From NCBI GenBank assembly GCA_016801885.1, contig CM028888.1, forward strand, positions 15,795,170-15,859,169: a stretch of DNA of 64,000 bases, written 5' to 3'. The notes below the pieces were generated by a model. It made no database searches. It was given only the letters and a program-made list of their open reading frames with translations, and was not told where the DNA came from. The position numbers and the translations under genes are program-made. Positions within the stretch are counted from its first letter, which is position 1. The number at the start of each line of letters is the position of its first letter. Of this stretch, positions 11,836 through 24,085 are shown one piece after another. Source of the stretch: Toxotes chatareus. Lineage: Eukaryota > Chordata > Actinopteri > Toxotidae.

Positions 11836-11981
11836 TTGCAACTTTGGCAGCATTTCTTGCCTACGTGGGAAGGGAGGGATTCACACACAAACAAATGTCC
11901 ACGGGTTAGATGTGGGGCTACGCCGCCGATAGCCGTGACATGTCAGGAGCGTTTGGTAGATAACTCCATGACATTTGAAAC

Positions 11982-14900
11982 ATGTGGCTCAAACCTGAAG
12001 AGATTCTGCTGAAAAACGCCTTTAAATTATGGGTCACCGAGAAGGATAATGAGTATTTCGTACTGCAACGGAGACGAGGGTACGGAGAAGGTGGTGGCGG
12101 TCTGACAGGTAACGTTAGCGGCTATGTTGTCACCTCCTCTCAGGCTAAGGACAGCTGCTGCTGCTTCACCACAACACATTTAAAAAATAAAACACACTCA
12201 CACACACACACACACAAGTTATCAATGGGTTAACTCGCCATACATTTGCTGAGCTAACGTGCTGTGTGCGGTGTACAGGGCGGGTACTGCTGTGTTGCCC
12301 ACTCGCCTACATTAAAAAAAAAAAAAAAAAAAAAACTCATGGCAACAGGTATGAGCTAAGTGTGAATATGACACGAGTCAGTTTAGGTAGTGAACAGCTG
12401 GTTTCTCGGGCTGACACTCCAGTCTGCAAGAGTGAAGGTCTGCTCGAGTCTATGAGTCAATGTTGTTGGTTTATTTGTTTTGTTTGATGTTTTTAAGAGC
12501 ACGGAGTGGACAAGGAGGTCACATGGGAAAAGCCTGTCAGTCTGTCCATTGCACAGTTCATCTTATTTCCTGCTAACTGTCCTGCAGTGTACCTGTGGTT
12601 AGGTCACAGGGTGTACATAGGCCTAAAAAAAAAACAAACTAACTTTGAGCCACTCTTGTGTCAGATTTAGATTTAGGCAGTTAGTTACTATTTGCACCAC
12701 TTCCCTTGTTTTTTTTTGGAAATGTAACGCCTGAATTTGTAATGCCACTGCACTGCTGTCACACTGTAAATATGCTGCAGCTTTGCCAAAATGAGATGTT
12801 TTATTTTTAGCATGGAGGGAAAACTATAGTTTCACCTGAGCATGCAGACTGCAACAAATGGTTGTTTCCATTATCAATTCAACTGTTAATTGTTGGCGTT
12901 GATTAAGTCCAAAGAAAATTTTCGGAAAAAAAATCACAAACTCCCAGCGCAGAAGGCCAAGTTTTTAAATTGCTTATTTTGTCTAACCAACAGTTCAAAA
13001 CCTAGAGTCACTGAATTTACAAAGGGCAGCAAATCCTCACATTTTAGAGGCCAAAACAAATACATTTTTGGCCTTTGTCCTTTTCTGTTGATCAGCTTAA
13101 CCAGTTCATCAGCTTATTATTCCAACCCTACCACTGACCATACAGGTCTTTTGTACAGCTGACCTTTCCCTGGTCTCTGGCTTTGGAGAAGTGAACAAAT
13201 ATATGTGACAAAATGTAGGCCAGAAATATCATTAACAGACCTCATGATCAGGTATTTTTTAATGACAAATCTGAGGGAAGGAAGAGTAGTTCTTGGGTTG
13301 CACCACTCCATGTGTATAATTATGAACTTGAATTGTGTTTGTTTTGTTGAATCTTACTGATTTTATTTCTTAAATTTATATGTAACTGATTTCATTGTTT
13401 GCATTATTTCCTTATTGGAAGCCAAATCGCCTTTAAGGGACAATAATTGAACTTTTCTTGAATTTTGTTCTTATGGTTAGAGGAACGAATAGTTCATGTT
13501 CAGAGTAACTCGCTGAACTCAAGACAAAACGTGTTGCTAATTTCATGGCATTTCTTTACTGACATGCATCTTTGAAAGCCATTATCACCTGACAGTATGA
13601 AGTAGTGCTTGTAGCGCCACCAGTGATTGCACAGTGTCACAGTTTTCAACCATACGCACAGTGTGACAGCCGTACGGTAATTTAATAGATAATTAATGAT
13701 AATGAATGGTGTTCTAGCTGAAGACAAAAGGACCCATGTCCTGTCTGGCTGGTTTAATGATAGTGTAGCTTAAATACTACCTGATGGTACATAGCATACT
13801 GCTACTTGAAGCCCTCTCCACAAGAGCCTTTTATGTCTGAAGTATCCTTTTATGTGTTTAAGCCTATGCTCTGCTGCATGATGTTGTTCTACACTGATGA
13901 GAACATAAATTATGTGAACCGTGTCTGATCCTTTTGAAGCCTTTACTGTTTGGTGGCTCACTAGTTGAACATGTGGAGAGCTGATCCATGTTCAGCAGGC
14001 AGGCCGGTGTAATACTGATGCAGTGCATGAGAGAGTGGTTTCACTGTGACCTTGTTAATTATTCATGGAGGACATGTCAGAGAGAAGTTGTAAAGGTAAC
14101 AGATTTTGCTAATTTTAGTTGTGTGGCTTCAATGTGGACCTGGGGGATCATTCATCTCCACTGTCAGTCTCATTATAAGGAGACAGTTTGTGATGCAAGT
14201 ATTTAAAATAAGACAGATTTACATCAAATAAGGTAATAAGATAATAGCTGATTTAGTTGAAGTTATTCATATTTTCAAATCATGAGCAACTGCAGCAGTT
14301 AAACACCTGTGATTTGTCTACTGCTGATTGGTCATTGGTCAGAAAATTAGGCCTTTAATGAAAGATTGTTGCGTTTGTTCTTTGCGTCTTGATTATCAGA
14401 AGTATGTATATCTGATACTTTCTGATTTTCAAAGGCGTTATGTGCTTGAAGGTCATGTGTTGCTGGACTGGTTTAAGATCTCAATGTACTGTATATTACA
14501 GGCCTCCTTGTGGGGACTCTGGATACTGTGCTGGACTCCACATCCAAAGTTGCTCCCTACCGTATTCTTCACCACACACCAGACTCACAAGTGTACTGGT
14601 CAATCGCATGTGGTATGTCACTGTATTTTGACATTCTTTTTAAAGTTAAAGCATGTTGCACCTTATTAATCAACAATTTGTGTGTGTGTAATTTTTGTCT
14701 CTCTTGATATTGGATCAGGTGTCACCAAAGAGGAGATTGTTCAGCACTGGGACTGGCTTCAGCAGAACATCATGAGGACACTCTCTGTTTTTGACTCCAG
14801 CGAAGACATCACCAGCTTTGTACAAGGGAAAATTAGAGTAAGACCCATAAGAACATCCATATTTAACTGGGGAACTCAGAACATTCCACACAGTTAAAAA

Positions 14901-17286
14901 TTTAACACGTTAATATCTCAGCAGCTGTAATTGTAATGCTATAAAGTACAGCGTGTGGTAATGGGCGCTAAATATCTGGCTTTTCGGATGCTAAATTCTC
15001 CTTTACATTCACCAGCAAGTTGCTCTTTGTCCGTTTGCTGTTTGGTGTTGAAATGTTGTGTAAAGTTAATTTATCAGAGATTTTTGCCTGAGAAAAGCTT
15101 CATCCTGCTGCGTCTGAAAACTACTCTGATGAGAGCCAGAAAACAGTGAGCTGAAAGATATGACAGAGTTCTGTATAACTGAGGGGAACTGCAAAAACAG
15201 ATCATAATTAATTCTCTTTGGGTTAATCACCAGGAGCAGCACCTTTCCAATCACTGATTCAAAGATATTGATTGCAGCAGCTCTAATGAACATGATGCAT
15301 TGTTCTGTTATCACCCTCAATCTGTGGTAACCTTCTGTGTTTTATGTGTTAGGGTCTTATTGCTGAGGAAGGGAAGACGTCCCTGGTGCTGGAAGACGAT
15401 CCTGAGAAGTTCCGAGAAGCACTTTTGAGGTTTGAGAAATGGTTTGAGCTGCCGCCTGAGGAAAAGCTGGTCACATATTACTCATGCAGCTACTGGAAAG
15501 GCAAAGTGCCCTGCCAGGGCTGGCTCTACCTCAGCACTAACTTCCTGTGCTTCTATTCATACCTGCTGGGAGCTGAGGGTAAGTCATTACTGTGACATTT
15601 ATTAACATGCAATCCCATTTGTCTTGATAATTTTGATTGGTGGTATCAGAGGCCTGACAGGAACATTTTTTCATTATGAAGTAGCTCTTGGTAACTGTGA
15701 AAAAGCCATTATAGCAGAGCTTATAATGGAGGCAGACTTGAAAAACAGTGTGGCTAATGAATAACTCATGTCACTGAGTGATATTTAAGGAATTTTCATA
15801 ATGAATTTGATTCTTTGACATCAGCAGTTCTTTGCAATGGCACCTTTTAAATATGTTGTTGTAATAGTGAAATTCAGGTATTTTAATTATTGAGAAACTT
15901 TTAAGACTTTATTGCACCACAGGAAATCCTGCACAATAATCTTAACTCCAATTTACCCACTTCATGCAACATCACTGTCTGTGCATCTGTGAGCCTTAAT
16001 CACTGATTTCATTTTCATTTCTTGTTATGACTTTACAGTGAAACTGATCATCTCCTGGGACGAGATCTGGAGGCTGGAGAAAACCTCTAACGTAATTCTG
16101 ACTGAGAGCATCCACGTCTTGGCTCATGGAGAGGATCACTACTTCTCCATGCTGCTGCACCTTACTGAAACCTTTGTTATCATGGAACAGCTGGCTGACT
16201 ACGCTATCAAGCGCCTTTTTGACAAAGAGGCCTTCCAGGGACAGCCAGCGCTCTCCGACCCCCTGCAAATTACCAAGAGGTACTGTCTGCTACACTGAAC
16301 AGCTTTACATGATCCTGTTAGTGCTGGCTGTCAACTGGAAGGAGCAGAGTAAACATAAAGTCTGACTTGAGTCAAATAGCATTTGTGTTTGTTTTAACCT
16401 TGCCGGGACTGTCAGGTCACTAGTGTTTGTTATTGTAGTTATTTTCTTTAACCATATTTACTATATGGCTCCAGCTTTTGAAACTTCAACATGATGTTCT
16501 GCTCATGACTTTATTTTCTGCTTCACCTGCCCCACAGAGGCCTAGAAGCTCATGCAAAGAGTGCGCAGTTCCGGACGTTTTTCAGGCTTCCCAAGGAGGA
16601 AAACCTTTTAGAGGTGCATGAGAGCTTCCTGTGGGTGCCCTTCAGCCACTTTAACACGCTGGGCAAGATCTGTCTGTCTGAGAACTACCTGTGTTTTGCC
16701 AGTCAGGATGGAAGCCAGTGCCATGTCATCATTCCAATGCGAGAGGTGAAGTCAAACAAAGGCAACATTACTGGATCCATAAAAACACTTCCACAAACAT
16801 GCAGTCTCACATTGCTCAAAATTGTTTTCTCACAGGTCGTGAATGTAGAGAAGCCAGACTCCAGCAGCAGGGCTTTAACGGTGTGTGTGCGTGGCAAGAG
16901 GGCGCTGCGTTTCTCTGAGGTGCGGGATTACCAGCGGCTTGCCAACACAATTCGCAGCAGGTGTGGCATTAGTGCCAGCCCTCAGCACTCTGCTTCATCA
17001 GAGGTAACATGGTTTCACTGCAGTTTCTGTTTGTGCCATTTCACGTTTATTTACGCTTCGCTGTTCAGGCTGTAGATCTCAGTTGGTCTCTGACAATGAC
17101 AAATGATTTGTGTTCACCTTGAAGACCATACGAGGCGAATGCCAGTCACTCATCAACCACTTCGAGGACAATCCGGAGGATGTAACTCTGATGGTGGGAC
17201 AGAAAGACAGCAGCAAGGCTGTAAGCACAGAGGCTCTCATGACAGTTTTCCACCCCCAGGATGTTGAAAACCTTGACCCCAAAATG
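11982..17286 (+). other. tbc1d8b: tbc1d8b exons 1-8 (N-terminus and two GRAM domains)
   Basis: Coding exons are 11982-12108, 14502-14612, 14719-14837, 15353-15578, 16039-16279, 16538-16745, 16836-17003 and 17125-17286. GRAM 1 spans exons 4-5 (from WKGKVPCQGWLYLSTNFLCF to EQLADYAIKRLFD). GRAM 2 spans exons 6-7 (from FLWVPFSHFNTLGKICLSEN to FSEVRDYQRLANTI). Exon 8 is a variable linker that returns to the conserved EALMTVFHPQ. Exon 7 appears to use the nearest acceptor, after TTTTCTCACAG at 16835. Intron 1 is the only long intron here (12109-14501). It contains a (CA)n tract near 12191-12216 and poly-A, with nothing coding. Confidence 0.9.
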
Positions 17287-20200
17287 GTAAATACCACAGT
17301 TCTGTTCAAATCAAGCAGACGTCTCTGTTTTCACCAGCATTTTGTGGAAAACCACCTCATTCACTAACAAATTCTGACTGGATCACCTCGATGTATCTGT
17401 GCACTGCAGGATGGGGGTGTACGGGTGGGTGTCCAATCAGTTCGGGGGTAGACATAAATAAAAATGAAGCATGCGTTGCAAAGAATTCAGCTTAACAGTA
17501 ATGTGTGCTATCTGTGTGTTTGACAGCTTAAGGAAAAGATGAAGGAGCAGTCTTGGAACATCCATTTCTCTGAATATGGACGTGGCACGAGTATGTTCTT
17601 CACCAGGAAGACACGAGACTTGATTGTTCGCGGTGTTCCAGAGGCCTTAAGGGGAGAGCTGTGGATGCTTTTTTCAGGTATTTATACACCAACCGTTAAT
17701 CTCGCCATGTTACGTACAGCAAGCGATATGCCGTGTGAGTGGCTTGTTAATGAAGCCGCTCACGATTGAAAGTGTTACGTCCTCAAGTGCTCACTCAGCA
17801 TGAATAATTAAGTAAAAGATGGCTGGCGTGGGATCTCTGCAGCATCTGTTTTTTGGACTGACTGTGGTTTTGCCTCTGTAGGAGCTGTGAACGATATGGC
17901 CACTCACCCCGGCTATTACACTGAGCTGGTTGAACAGTCTCTGGGCACAAGCACTCTGGCAACAGATGAGATCGAAAGAGACTTACACCGCTCTCTGCCA
18001 GAGCACCCTGCCTTTCAGAGTGACACTGGAATCTCAGCTCTACGCAGAGTCCTCACTGCCTACGCCTACAGGAACCCTAAAATCGGATACTGCCAGGTAT
18101 TTTAATTTCTTAAGTTTTGTTGGTAACTGACAGCTCTTAGAGGCGGTGAGCAAAATGCGGGAACAGACATGATGATGATGAATATGAAAAACATGCACAT
18201 AAAAACATAATTACCAGACCATGCTGTCTTAATCATACCTTTCTCATTTCTGTTGGTATTTTTTGTGAGATAATCCTTTGTCTTTGTGGTTTTTTACAAT
18301 GCCAGATGAGGGGATCGTTATGGTTACAGACTTCAACAAAGATGTACAACGCCTGTCTCCTTGTCTTTGATTAGTCACTTTATGACATTGTTCAGTAACC
18401 CTGAAAAGCAAGGTTTATTTTTAAAAAAGGCCAAGTACTTTGAAAAAACAGCTCTTGAGTTCAAAAAAGGCCACAGACGCTGTAAAACCATCAAAATATA
18501 TTCAAAGAGGCCCTGACAAATGCCCCTGGTTGACCCACACATCTTTATTCTGGCCTCCTCTTTGCAGTTAACCGTATACTTAGACCTGAAATCTAGTCTG
18601 TTTTTTTTTTTGTTTTTTTTTTCAAGTGTGTCCTTTTCTCCTGCTCAGGCCATGAACATCCTCACCTCAGTTCTCCTGCTCTACGCGAAAGAAGAGGAGG
18701 CTTTCTGGCTCTTGGTAGCCGTCTGTGAGAGGTTGTTGCCGGATTACTTTAACCGTCGAATTATTGGTGAGAGGGGAAGCAAAGGCTGTCATTCTGATAC
18801 TGTTTATGTTGGTAATTTGAGGCACATAAAATTTTAAATGTTTCAGGAAATAACTCTCAAACGTCGCCCATTTTTCTTCAGGTGCTTTGGTCGACCAGGC
18901 AGTGTTCGAGGATCTGATTCGAGAAAACCTCCCCCAGCTGGTGGAGCACATGACAGACCTGAGTTTCTTCTCGTCCGTGTCTTTGTCCTGGTTTCTCACT
19001 CTCTTCATCAGTGTCCTGCCCATAGAGAGCGCTGTGAACGTGGTGGACTGTTTCTTCTACGACGGCATAAAAGCAATCCTGCAGCTCGGTCTGGCCGTGC
19101 TGGACTACAACATGGAGGCTCTGATCAGCTGCCACGACGACGCAGAGGCCGTCACCATCCTCAACAAGTCTGTGTTAATGCAAACAAAGCAGGACTGACG
19201 TATTTTAAACATTATTGCTCTGTAAATGAACGTCTCTCTATCGCTTATGATGGTTTTTCAGATTCTTCGACAGCGTGACAAACAAAGACAGCCCATTACC
19301 TCCAACTGTGCAGCAGGCTTCAGTGGGCAATAATGATAAAGCATCCCACGTGAATGTAGATATCAGTGAACTGATCCGAGAAGCCTATGAGGTACTGCAA
19401 GAGATTTCAGTTTCAGTTTCAGTCAGTGAAGTCGGTGTTGTGGTTGATTTAACTGATTTTTGTCTCTTTACAGAAATATGGAAACATCCGTTCAGAGGAA
19501 GTCGAGAGCTCACGAAAGAGGAACAAACTGTATGTGATCCAAACACTGGAGGATACAACCAGGCAAAATGTTGTAAGTGGCCTTTGATTTCAGAGTAATT
19601 AGAGTCATTACAGTGTTGCTCTGGCCTTAAGGATTAATTCATAATCTGTTTTTCAGATTCGGGTGGTGTCCCAAGAGGTCAGATTCAGTGCCTCGCATCT
19701 TGATGAGCTTTATAATTTATTCAAAGTGAGTCAAAAACATAACGTGATATCTTCAGTGTCCTCACGACAGTGGTCATTATGAAAAAAATTGAAATAGACA
19801 GGCCATGCTTCTCTTTTTTTTTCTTTGCTCAGAGGCAGCACTTCCTCAGCTGCTATTGGACAATGCAGAGTCCAGCTCTTCTCCATCACGACCCCAGCCT
19901 GGCCTATTTGGAGCAGTACCAGTTGGGTTTCCAACAATTCAGTGTGTTCTTCTCCCTCCTGGAGCCCTGGGCTTTCTGCACCACCAAGAGCACCCTCTCC
20001 CTCTGGGTCTTCCGCCTGATAGATGAGAACCAGGACGGCCTTGTCAACTTTAAAGAGTTCTGCTGTGCCCTTGGTAAGTTCACTTATTCTCTGCTCTCCA
20101 CTAGTGCAGTTGTTAAGCTCTGTTTACCCACTGCTTCATCTGCATATTTTATTCTCCTGCAGATACTTTGTACAGTGGATCTTTCACAGATAAGCTGAAA

Positions 20201-23200
20201 TTCCTGTTCAAGCTGCACCTGCCGCCAGGTGAGTGACGAACATCAGCAGCAAATCTAGATGTAAAAAGGAAAAAAAAAAGTAATTATTTTTTAAATGATT
20301 AACATTTTTCACATGACAACTTGAACCCCTGACCTTATTGTGTTGTCTCAGTTGCTCTTGTAAAATAGAAAATAGAATTGTGTCTGCTTCAACCTCTGAC
20401 CTGTTTCTTCCACAACAGCAATGATAGACTCCTCAAAGTCCAAAGTTCAAAGGCAGCAAATGTTTTCATACAGGATTTTTCTCAGTCTCCAGATTCTACC
20501 TAACGCCGTCACATGATATGAATAACATGCCAGCAGCAGACACACAGAAGCAGCCTAAAGTTAAAAAAAAACACAAGGTCATATAGAGTTACATCAGTCT
20601 GTCGTCTGCGGGGTTTGAAAATGTATGAGTTGTCATTTCAATAATCCAGTCCATAACTCAGCATTTGTTGAGTGAGCACATTGCCCTGGGGAAGAAACTG
20701 TCCCTGAATGTGTGGCTCGTGTCCGCATGATGTGGCAGTGCGTGCTTGAGGGCAGGGGTAAGAATAGTCCATGTTGGGTGAAAGAACTTTGCCATGGCAA
20801 CGAGGGGTGCGAGGAAGTGTAAGGACATTTTGCAGTGGGCTAGGGTTCTCCACAGAGCGGATCTGTGATGAGGAAGAGCTGCTCAAATTACAACTGACAG
20901 CTCTGCAGCAGATTAGTCACTGAGTCACCGTTTGTGATGTGCCAGTCCAGTGAACATCAAGCAGCAAAGCTTGTTTTACGTCTCATGGAGAGTGCACATT
21001 GCTTCAGCACCAAGGACAGGTCCCACCCGGGTGTCACAGTCCAAACAAGATGGTAGACGCCAGCTTCCAATGTCCTCCCTAAAGCTGGATTTGTACTTCT
21101 CTCACGAGGAGCCAGGTTGTACCTATTTGTGTAGGCTCTGACGTTGTCCACTTCAAAAGAAAAATGATTCTGTTTGACCAGATCAGCATTTTTGAAATCA
21201 AAATCCTGCCATCGTAAGACAAACACCTACACGCGCACAGTGCTGGTTATCGACCACTGTGCTCATAATTAAAAGGAAAGTGCAATCTGGCTGCCTCCGT
21301 CCATGTTAATTTTATTTTTCATTGCTGTTTTCACATCACCACACGTTGTGGGTTTTTCCCTCGTGCAAACTCTGCAGAGTTGTAGACTTCCAAAGAAGTG
21401 TGCAGAGGCGATTTCACAGTAGGGTAGCCCTGAGCCCTCATGGACTTAATGAGAGCCCACATCAAAGTCTGTGAGTGTGTAAGGGGAGGCATTGGAACTG
21501 GGCCAAACGAAATGAAATCATGTGGTATTTAGAGCTGAGAGTCTGCAAGTGTTTCAGTCCACACACACAGTACAGCAGCTGTGTACTGATTGTTTATAGG
21601 GACAGTAACATGTCCTGTTGTACCTTCAGCTTAAAGCTACAGCGACAGCTAAAGGCTGCAGTGTTCTGCTCACCACACAGTGTGAGATGCTGGTTAAACA
21701 TAGTGAGGATTTTTTTCTATTCTGAGAACAGCACAGATAGGAGCACTAAAAATGTGAACCTTAGGATCGCACTATTTACAGTTCTATGTCTGTGCAGCAT
21801 CAGGGACAGTTTATGCTCTGTCAGAACTAGTATGTGAGACGTATTGTGCGACATGGCGGGAGTGTGTATGCCTGATTCAAATGACTAAACTCAAACAGAG
21901 AGCTGGGTGACGTGAGATCATTTACACGTTCTCACACCATCTCTCCAGGACATTAACAGTGCTGTACATATGAATAGTGCAACAAAATTGTTACATAGTA
22001 ACTATTACAATAGTAATATAATAGTAATATAATTGTAATATAATAGTAACAAATGGAAAAAGGGCTAAGAGGGATGTCCCCTCTCAGCTCCACACAGCTG
22101 CCCAGTCATGATGTGAAGTGGGCGTGAATGTCGGATCAGACTCCCCCTAATCTAATGTTGGAAATGTGTGAAAGCTGTTTGACCACGTTCAGGTGGACTA
22201 TACTGTCACCTTAAACAGGATTAACTCATGGCAAATAGGCGTTTGAATTACGCTAGAGCTTGTGATAATGCTGGTGATAATTTGGTGCATTGTTGATGCA
22301 AGCAAAGGTCCTATGGAGAGATCAGTATTTAGTCAAGTTCATGTTCATCTGTCCATTAGATTTTAAATCATATTCTAGATTCTAGATGTAAATTTTTTGC
22401 CAGTTGCTAGCAACAGAGGAAGGGTCACTATTAGTTGGGTTAAACATGTTCAGATCCTGAATATCATCAACAGATATCTGCTAGTGCTGCTAGTGCAGCT
22501 TGAAGCTATCAGGCAAATATAATGACACTGCTGGCTTGTGAGGGTAATTGCTTAATCCAGGCATGTAAACTGACATGCATGCATGCACACACACAAAGTC
22601 AGTGATGGGGTTTGGAGTGTAGAAGTACAGCACATCTCAAATAATAGTAGAATGAGAAATAAAAACGATGCTGGCAGAAAGCATTTTACATGAGAATGCC
22701 TTATTTTATTCTCAAAACAATACTCAGGTTTCTCCTCATGGAATATGTATTAATGTGTCATACCTTGTGTGTACATAACAATGAGTTACTAGTTTATTAG
22801 TCCACCCCCCCACCACCACCACCACCACCAGTGCATATAAATGGAAGTAAAAGGAACTTCACATTAAAAGCTTTGTAAAGATACAGCAGCACTGGTAGAT
22901 TGGATTGCATTGGACTGTATCTAATAGACTAATAACTCACTGCATGTGCACATCTATGTTGTCTTTAATCAAATTCTCTAACAAATTTCATCATCTACAA
23001 CACTCGTCCTCTGTCTCTTCTTCTTTGGCCTCAGTGCGCTCACAGACAGTGTCTTTTAGCTTTCACAGGTAGCCCTTTGCGCTTAAAGGAACAAAGAATC
23101 CAGCACTTTAATCCAGTGACTGAAGACTCTTCTCACTTGAGTAGACTCACTGGTTAGCTTCTTTACTCTTTCTTTTCCCTTCAAACTCCAATTTCACTTT

Positions 23201-24085
23201 TCCCCTTTTCCACCTAAATTCTGTGATAATTTCGTCATGAACACATCAGTTGTTCTCGGTACAGTTTGTTCACACGCCGCTTGTAAATTTCAGCATTTGA
23301 TCTTCCAGAAGATGGAGTGATAAGGAAAACCCCAGAAAGAGGTAATATTACACCCAAATTTATTATAAACACTCCATGGTATTGTCTTAGTTTTGTGTCA
23401 TGATGTAGAGTTTGTGTGTGAAATTGAAAGGCAGAGGAAAGGTGGACCTGCAGGCCTACCTGAAACAATGGCAAAATGAGATACTTAAGAAAGAGGAAAC
23501 CATCAAAGACCTACCCCGTATTAATCAGGTAATTCAGTCCATGTTGTGTTTACTGATTGAAGGCACCATTTTGTCCCTGTAGTGGCAAAAAAAATAAGAT
23601 TTAACTTCACATTTTTGGGATAACATAATAACATGCTTATTATTTTTCTATCTCAGAGTCAGTTTATCCAGTTCTCCAAGACCCTGTACAACATTTTTCA
23701 TGGCGATCCAGAGGAGGAACCTTTGTACCGAGCCGTGGCCCACGTGACCAGCCTTCTCCTGAGGATGGAGGAGGTGGGACGGAGGCTGCAGGAGCCGAGC
23801 AGCCCGCCCGAGCCCACGAAGCCTACCGGCACCTCTGCTGCGGAGGAGTCTTCAACCGAAGAAGCTTCCAGCACCCCGGAGAGCTCCGACACCTCCAGCT
23901 CCCACAACAGTCAGGACGCAGGGCCCGATCTCTCGGAGGTGGAGTGGTCGTTCTCGTTCGAGCAGGTTCTGGCGTCTCTGCTCAACGAGCCGGCCATAGT
24001 CAGCTTTTTTGAAAGGCCTGTTGACATTCAGGCTAAACTGGGACAAGCTAAGGTTGCCCAGCTGAAGCTAAAGGCAAATAAGTGA
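11982..24085 (+). CDS. tbc1d8b: TBC1D8B: GRAM/TBC/EF-hand Rab GTPase-activating protein (20 coding exons)
   Basis: The protein stimulates GTP hydrolysis by Rab GTPases in vesicle traffic. Human TBC1D8B acts on RAB11-dependent recycling, and its loss causes X-linked nephrotic syndrome. The spliced model gives about 1103 residues (human about 1120) with all phases consistent. It starts MWLKPEEILLKNAFKLWV and ends LKLKANK before TGA at 24083-24085. Order: N-terminal helix region, GRAM 1 (about 150-230), GRAM 2 (about 285-370), TBC (about 488-700), EF-hand (loop 874-885), coiled linker and conserved C-terminal block. Both TBC catalytic fingers are present, so an active GAP is expected. The -3 A of ACATGTGG supports the start. 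Confusion with tbc1d9 is unlikely, because TSNVILTESIH, NVTNKDSPLP-like and SYWKGKVPCQGWLYL match the 8B type. Confidence 0.96.
17527..19391 (+). other. tbc1d8b: tbc1d8b exons 9-13 (TBC Rab-GAP domain)
   Basis: Coding exons are 17527-17677, 17882-18096, 18649-18766, 18882-19167 and 19262-19391. The domain begins near GVPEALRGELWMLFSG. The arginine finger lies in IERDLHRS (Arg about residue 541, exon 10). The glutamine finger is in IGYCQ (Gln about residue 576, the last codon of exon 10). AVCERLLPDYF, VSLSWFLTLFISVLP and VVDCFFYDGIKAILQLGLA follow, all standard TBC core motifs. The exon 12 donor is a weak AA|GTCTGT, but it keeps the phase and the conserved FFDSVTNKDSP junction. Confidence 0.92.
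20630..20900. repeat. Possible dispersed-repeat fragment in tbc1d8b intron 17
   Basis: The plus strand reads TGCCCTGGGGAAGAAACTGT, then TGTCCGCATG and GGGCAGGGGTAAGAATAGTC. This order resembles an old interspersed repeat I associate with teleost genomes. The minus strand stays open for about 80 codons. That looks incidental, because there is no start context or family similarity. I cannot name the element. Confidence 0.3.
22008..22050. repeat. Short imperfect AATATAATAGT tandem repeat
   Basis: About four imperfect copies of a 10-11-bp TAGTAATATAA unit lie inside tbc1d8b intron 17. Low-complexity sequence, no function inferred. Confidence 0.6.
22802..22830. repeat. Poly-C plus (CCA)n microsatellite
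   Basis: A run of C followed by about seven CCA/CAC units in tbc1d8b intron 17. Confidence 0.8.

Larger units (their letters stand above)
8672..11981. other. Divergent intergenic region radx / tbc1d8b
   Basis: This 3.3-kb stretch separates two oppositely directed start codons. The left 0.5 kb is the radx leader and promoter (CRE at 9154-9161). The centre holds the Tc1 relic and AT-rich filler without a credible gene. The right holds the LINE-like tail and the tbc1d8b promoter with its ZNF143-type site. No conserved open frame of note was seen outside the transposon. Confidence 0.6.
19474..24085 (+). other. tbc1d8b: tbc1d8b exons 14-20 (EF-hand and C-terminus)
   Basis: Coding exons are 19474-19572, 19657-19725, 19833-20073, 20163-20228, 23294-23341, 23431-23528 and 23657-24085. 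Exon 16 holds a full 12-residue EF-hand loop, DENQDGLVNFKE, with Asp1, Asn3, Asp5, Gly6 and Glu12 in place, so calcium binding is plausible. Exon 18 is only 48 nt and encodes a linker clearly shorter than I recall from mammals. Exon 20 encodes SQFIQFSKTLYNIFH, a Ser/Glu/Thr-rich stretch, then the conserved FEQVLASLLNEPAIVSFFE. Intron 17 (20229-23293) is the longest in the gene and carries repeat-like sequence. Confidence 0.88.

Noticed and set aside
18838..19278. 146-codon plus-strand frame over tbc1d8b exon 12
   Set aside because: Out-of-frame shadow of exon 12, whose true frame encodes the conserved TBC core.
20420..20516. Possible alternative exon 18 of tbc1d8b after CCACAACAG
   Set aside because: The frame fits the phase for 34 codons, but it ends in a stop without a donor, shows no similarity to the family, and the 23294-23341 exon fits both phase and the conserved next block.
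20638..20886. Minus-strand 82-codon frame in tbc1d8b intron 17
   Set aside because: Low-complexity start, no family similarity, and it coincides with a repeat-like segment.
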